A stretch of 64,000 nt of DNA from VHCN01 sp964589935 (GTDB lineage Bacteria > Verrucomicrobiota > Verrucomicrobiia > Limisphaerales > VHCN01). Below the pieces are notes generated by a model, which was not told the DNA's origin, searched no databases, and saw nothing but the letters and a program-made list of their open reading frames with translations. The position numbers and the translations under genes are program-made. This document shows positions 61,748 to 64,000 of this stretch, piece by piece (the first letter of the stretch is position 1; each line of letters opens with the position of its first letter). The stretch is from assembly GCA_964589935.1 (NCBI GenBank), contig CAZPVD010000007.1, positions 62,001 through 126,000 of the forward strand, given 5' to 3'.

Positions 61748-64000
61748 ATGAACATCCTCATCGTTGACGACTCTCCGACGAATCTGGAATTGCTCCGCGC
61801 GCAACTGGAGTCCAAAGGCCACACCGTGCTCGAAGCCGCCGACGGCATCGAGGCGCTGGCCGTGCTCGAACGGGAGAAGGTTGACGCCGTCATCAGCGAC
61901 ATCCTCATGCCGCGGATGGACGGCTACCGTTTGTGCTACGAGGTGAGGCGAAACGAACGGCTGAAGCAGTTGCCGTTCATCGTTTACTCGAGCATTTACA
62001 CGTCGCCCGAGGACGAGAAGCTGGCCTCGGACGTGCAAGTGGACAAATACCTGAGAAAACCGGCATCCATGGACGACATCGCCGCCGCATTGCAGGAAGT
62101 CACCTCCAAACCCCACGCCGCGCCACAAGGCGGTGTGATGAAGGAAGCCGAGGTGCTCAAGGAATACAGCCAGCGGCTGGTCGCCCGGCTGGAGCAGAAG
62201 AATGAAGAATTGCAGATGATCCTCGATGCCGTGCCGGCGATCATCTTCTACAAGGACCGCCAGCACCGCCTCGTGCGCGTCAACGCCTCGTGCGCGCGGG
62301 CGCACGGCCGGTCCGCCGCGGAATTCGCCGGCAAGACCGACTCCGATCTTGGTTTGCCTCATGCCGAACAATACGTCCGGGACGAGGAGGAAGTCGCCGC
62401 CACGGGCCAGCCCAAGCGCAACATCATTGAACCCATGGTCGGGTTGGCCGGCACTCGCTGGTGGCAGACGGACAAGTTCCCCATCCGCGACGAAGCGGGA
62501 GCGATCACCGGGTTTATCGGCTTCAGTTTGGACATCACTGAACGCAAGCAGGTGGAGGAAGCACTGGGGCGGGCCGAGTCGCAATACCGCGGGATTTTTG
62601 AGAATTCCGTCGAAGGGATCGCCCAGACGATGCCGGAGGGACGCATCCTCACGGCAAATCCCGCGTTCGCCCGGATGCTCGGCTACGAGTCCGCGGAGGC
62701 CCTGCTGGCCGCGTCGCTGTTGATGGGCCGGGATGTTTATGTCAATCCAGAGGACAGGAAAACCTTCCTCGATATGATTGCGGAAAACAACATCTGCAAC
62801 GATTTCCAGTGCCAGTTCAAACGCAAGGACGGACAGGTTTTTTGGGTTTCAATCAACGCCAGCGCCGCGCGGGATGCTGCCGGGACGGTGCAGTTCTACA
62901 ACTTCACCTGCATGGACATCAGCGAGCGCCTCAAGGCCGAGCAACGGTTGCGCGAGCAGGCGGCTCTGCTGGACCTGACTTCCGAGGCCATCATCGTCCG
63001 CGACCTCTCGCACCGCATCACCTTCTGGAACAAAGGCGCGGAGAGCCTCTACGGCTGGACGGCCGAGGAGGCGGTCGGCCAGATAGTCACCGAACTTTAC
63101 GCCTCAATCGCGTGGGACGGGCGTGAAGCAGCGCGACGGCAGGTGTTGGAGCAGGGCCGATGGGAGGGCGAGCTGCATCAGAAGACCAAAGCAGGAAAGC
63201 AGCTCATCGTTGACAGCCGGTGGACCTTGTTGTGGAACGCGACCGGCGCACCCGAAGCCATTCTTGCCATCAACAGCGACATCACGGAAAAGAAGCAGAT
63301 CGAGGCGCAGTTCCTGCGAAGCCAGCGCATGGAAAGCATGGGCGCGCTGGCGGGTGGCGTGGCGCATGATTTGAACAACGTCCTCTCACCCATCCTCATG
63401 GCGGCGCAGTTGTTGCACGCGCGCGCCACCGATGACCGCACCAAGGAGCTGCTCGAAATGATCGAGGCGGGCACCAAGCGCGGCGCGAACATGATCCGTC
63501 AAATCCTCTCCTTCGCCCGCGGCACGGAAGGCGAGAAGGGCTTGATGCAGGTGCGGCATCTGCTCAAGGACATTGTCAAGATGATGAAGGACACCTTCCC
63601 GCCCAACATCTATTGCGAGTCCAACGTGGCCTCGGAGCTGTGGCCGGTGCTCGGCGACGCCACGCAGTTGTATCAAGTGCTGCTCAACCTCTGCGTGAAC
63701 AGCCGCGACGCCATGTCTAACGGCGGCAAAATTGTTCTCACGGCGGAAAACATCACGCTGGATGAAACCTACGCAAAATCCAGCCAGGATGCGCGACGGG
63801 GACCTTATGTCGTCCTGACTGTCACGGACAACGGCTCGGGCATTCCCAAGGAGCATCAGGAGAAAATCTTCGAACCGTTCTTCAGCACCAAGGAACCGGG
63901 CAAGGGCACCGGCCTCGGCCTGTCCACAGTGAAGCAGATCATCGCGCGCCACGGCGGCTTCATCCACCTTTACAGCGAAACCGGCAACGGCACGCAGTTC
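61748..64000 (+). CDS. REC-PAS-PAS-PAS histidine kinase, C-terminus beyond window
   Basis: At least 751 residues from ATG 61748 to the right edge, with no stop. It starts with a receiver domain (NILIVDDSPTNLELL; phospho-acceptor Asp51 in SDILMPRMDG). Three PAS regions follow (about 155-275, 280-400 and 410-520). The H-box GGVAHDLNNVLSP has phospho-acceptor His540. The HATPase domain has NLCVNSRDAMSNGG, TDNGSGIPKEHQEKIFEPFFSTKE and GKGTGLGLSTVKQI. Having its receiver at the N-terminus, it may take phosphate from another kinase such as that at 57012. No transmembrane helix is seen, so it is cytoplasmic. Confidence 0.9.
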   Translation, partial: MNILIVDDSPTNLELLRAQLESKGHTVLEAADGIEALAVLEREKVDAVISDILMPRMDGYRLCYEVRRNERLKQLPFIVYSSIYTSPEDEKLASDVQVDKYLRKPASMDDIAAALQEVTSKPHAAPQGGVMKEAEVLKEYSQRLVARLEQKNEELQMILDAVPAIIFYKDRQHRLVRVNASCARAHGRSAAEFAGKTDSDLGLPHAEQYVRDEEEVAATGQPKRNIIEPMVGLAGTRWWQTDKFPIRDEAGAITGFIGFSLDITERKQVEEALGRAESQYRGIFENSVEGIAQTMPEGRILTANPAFARMLGYESAEALLAASLLMGRDVYVNPEDRKTFLDMIAENNICNDFQCQFKRKDGQVFWVSINASAARDAAGTVQFYNFTCMDISERLKAEQRLREQAALLDLTSEAIIVRDLSHRITFWNKGAESLYGWTAEEAVGQIVTELYASIAWDGREAARRQVLEQGRWEGELHQKTKAGKQLIVDSRWTLLWNATGAPEAILAINSDITEKKQIEAQFLRSQRMESMGALAGGVAHDLNNVLSPILMAAQLLHARATDDRTKELLEMIEAGTKRGANMIRQILSFARGTEGEKGLMQVRHLLKDIVKMMKDTFPPNIYCESNVASELWPVLGDATQLYQVLLNLCVNSRDAMSNGGKIVLTAENITLDETYAKSSQDARRGPYVVLTVTDNGSGIPKEHQEKIFEPFFSTKEPGKGTGLGLSTVKQIIARHGGFIHLYSETGNGTQF

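Overview
The window is high-GC bacterial DNA, densely packed with genes, and most likely comes from a verrucomicrobial chromosome (subdivision 3 / Limisphaerales-like). This is an inference. It rests on the mix of families: DUF1080 and CE15 secreted glycan enzymes, a giant Ig/PKD/DUF4214 exoprotein, a three-subunit succinate dehydrogenase with one cytochrome b, a complete MoxR-Bat operon, FolE2, and secreted proteins ending in a short module with an aromatic-rich 'FYR/FFR' tail. No 16S rRNA, tRNA or CRISPR array was seen.

Layout. 0-5 kb: end of a ZIP metal transporter, a dksA-like/rpmG/rpsR cluster, folE2 and an ABC-F ATPase (all minus). 4.7-9.7 kb: secreted carbohydrate-active proteins (DUF1080, CE15 esterase, a tandem alpha/beta hydrolase). 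9.8-12.8 kb: a denitrification cassette, nirK fused to cytochrome c, then nirV and a Sco-type copper chaperone. 12.8-16 kb: SpoU methyltransferase, metallo-hydrolase, rpoN. 16-27 kb: a 1984-residue repeat exoprotein, def, parB and a copper-radical oxidase with lectin-like and Calx-beta modules. 27-32 kb: pheA, a yjfC/yjfM/yjfL-like trio, scpB and scpA. 32-36 kb: VOC protein, HAD phosphatase, purE and a fused serine hydrolase-NamZ lipoprotein. 36-41 kb: rplU-rpmA-obg-leuS. 41-45 kb: sdhCAB. 47-56 kb: moxR-DUF58-DUF4381-batA-batBC-batD-batE, interrupted by a low-GC AlbA_2 gene. 56-64 kb: SirB1-like protein and two PAS histidine kinases flanking a 21-bp tandem-repeat array and a small unknown protein.

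How genes work together: NirK, NirV and Sco would make and metallate a periplasmic nitrite reductase. SdhCAB is complex II. ScpAB with ParB serve chromosome organisation. The Bat proteins form a membrane VWA/TPR complex with MoxR. The fused lipoprotein could carry out two consecutive steps of muropeptide breakdown.

The most unusual signal is that several short palindromic or tandem repeat families lie inside coding sequence. Two near-identical ~62-bp palindromic elements sit in frame inside leuS. Another repeat family forms the first codons of batD and batE. A third palindrome supplies the last codons and stop of a VOC gene. This resembles the in-frame palindromic elements known from Rickettsia. 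Other points of interest are the AlbA_2 gene tucked between moxR and DUF58 by an ATGA overlap, and PKD-like domains split by DUF4214 repeats, present in two copies.
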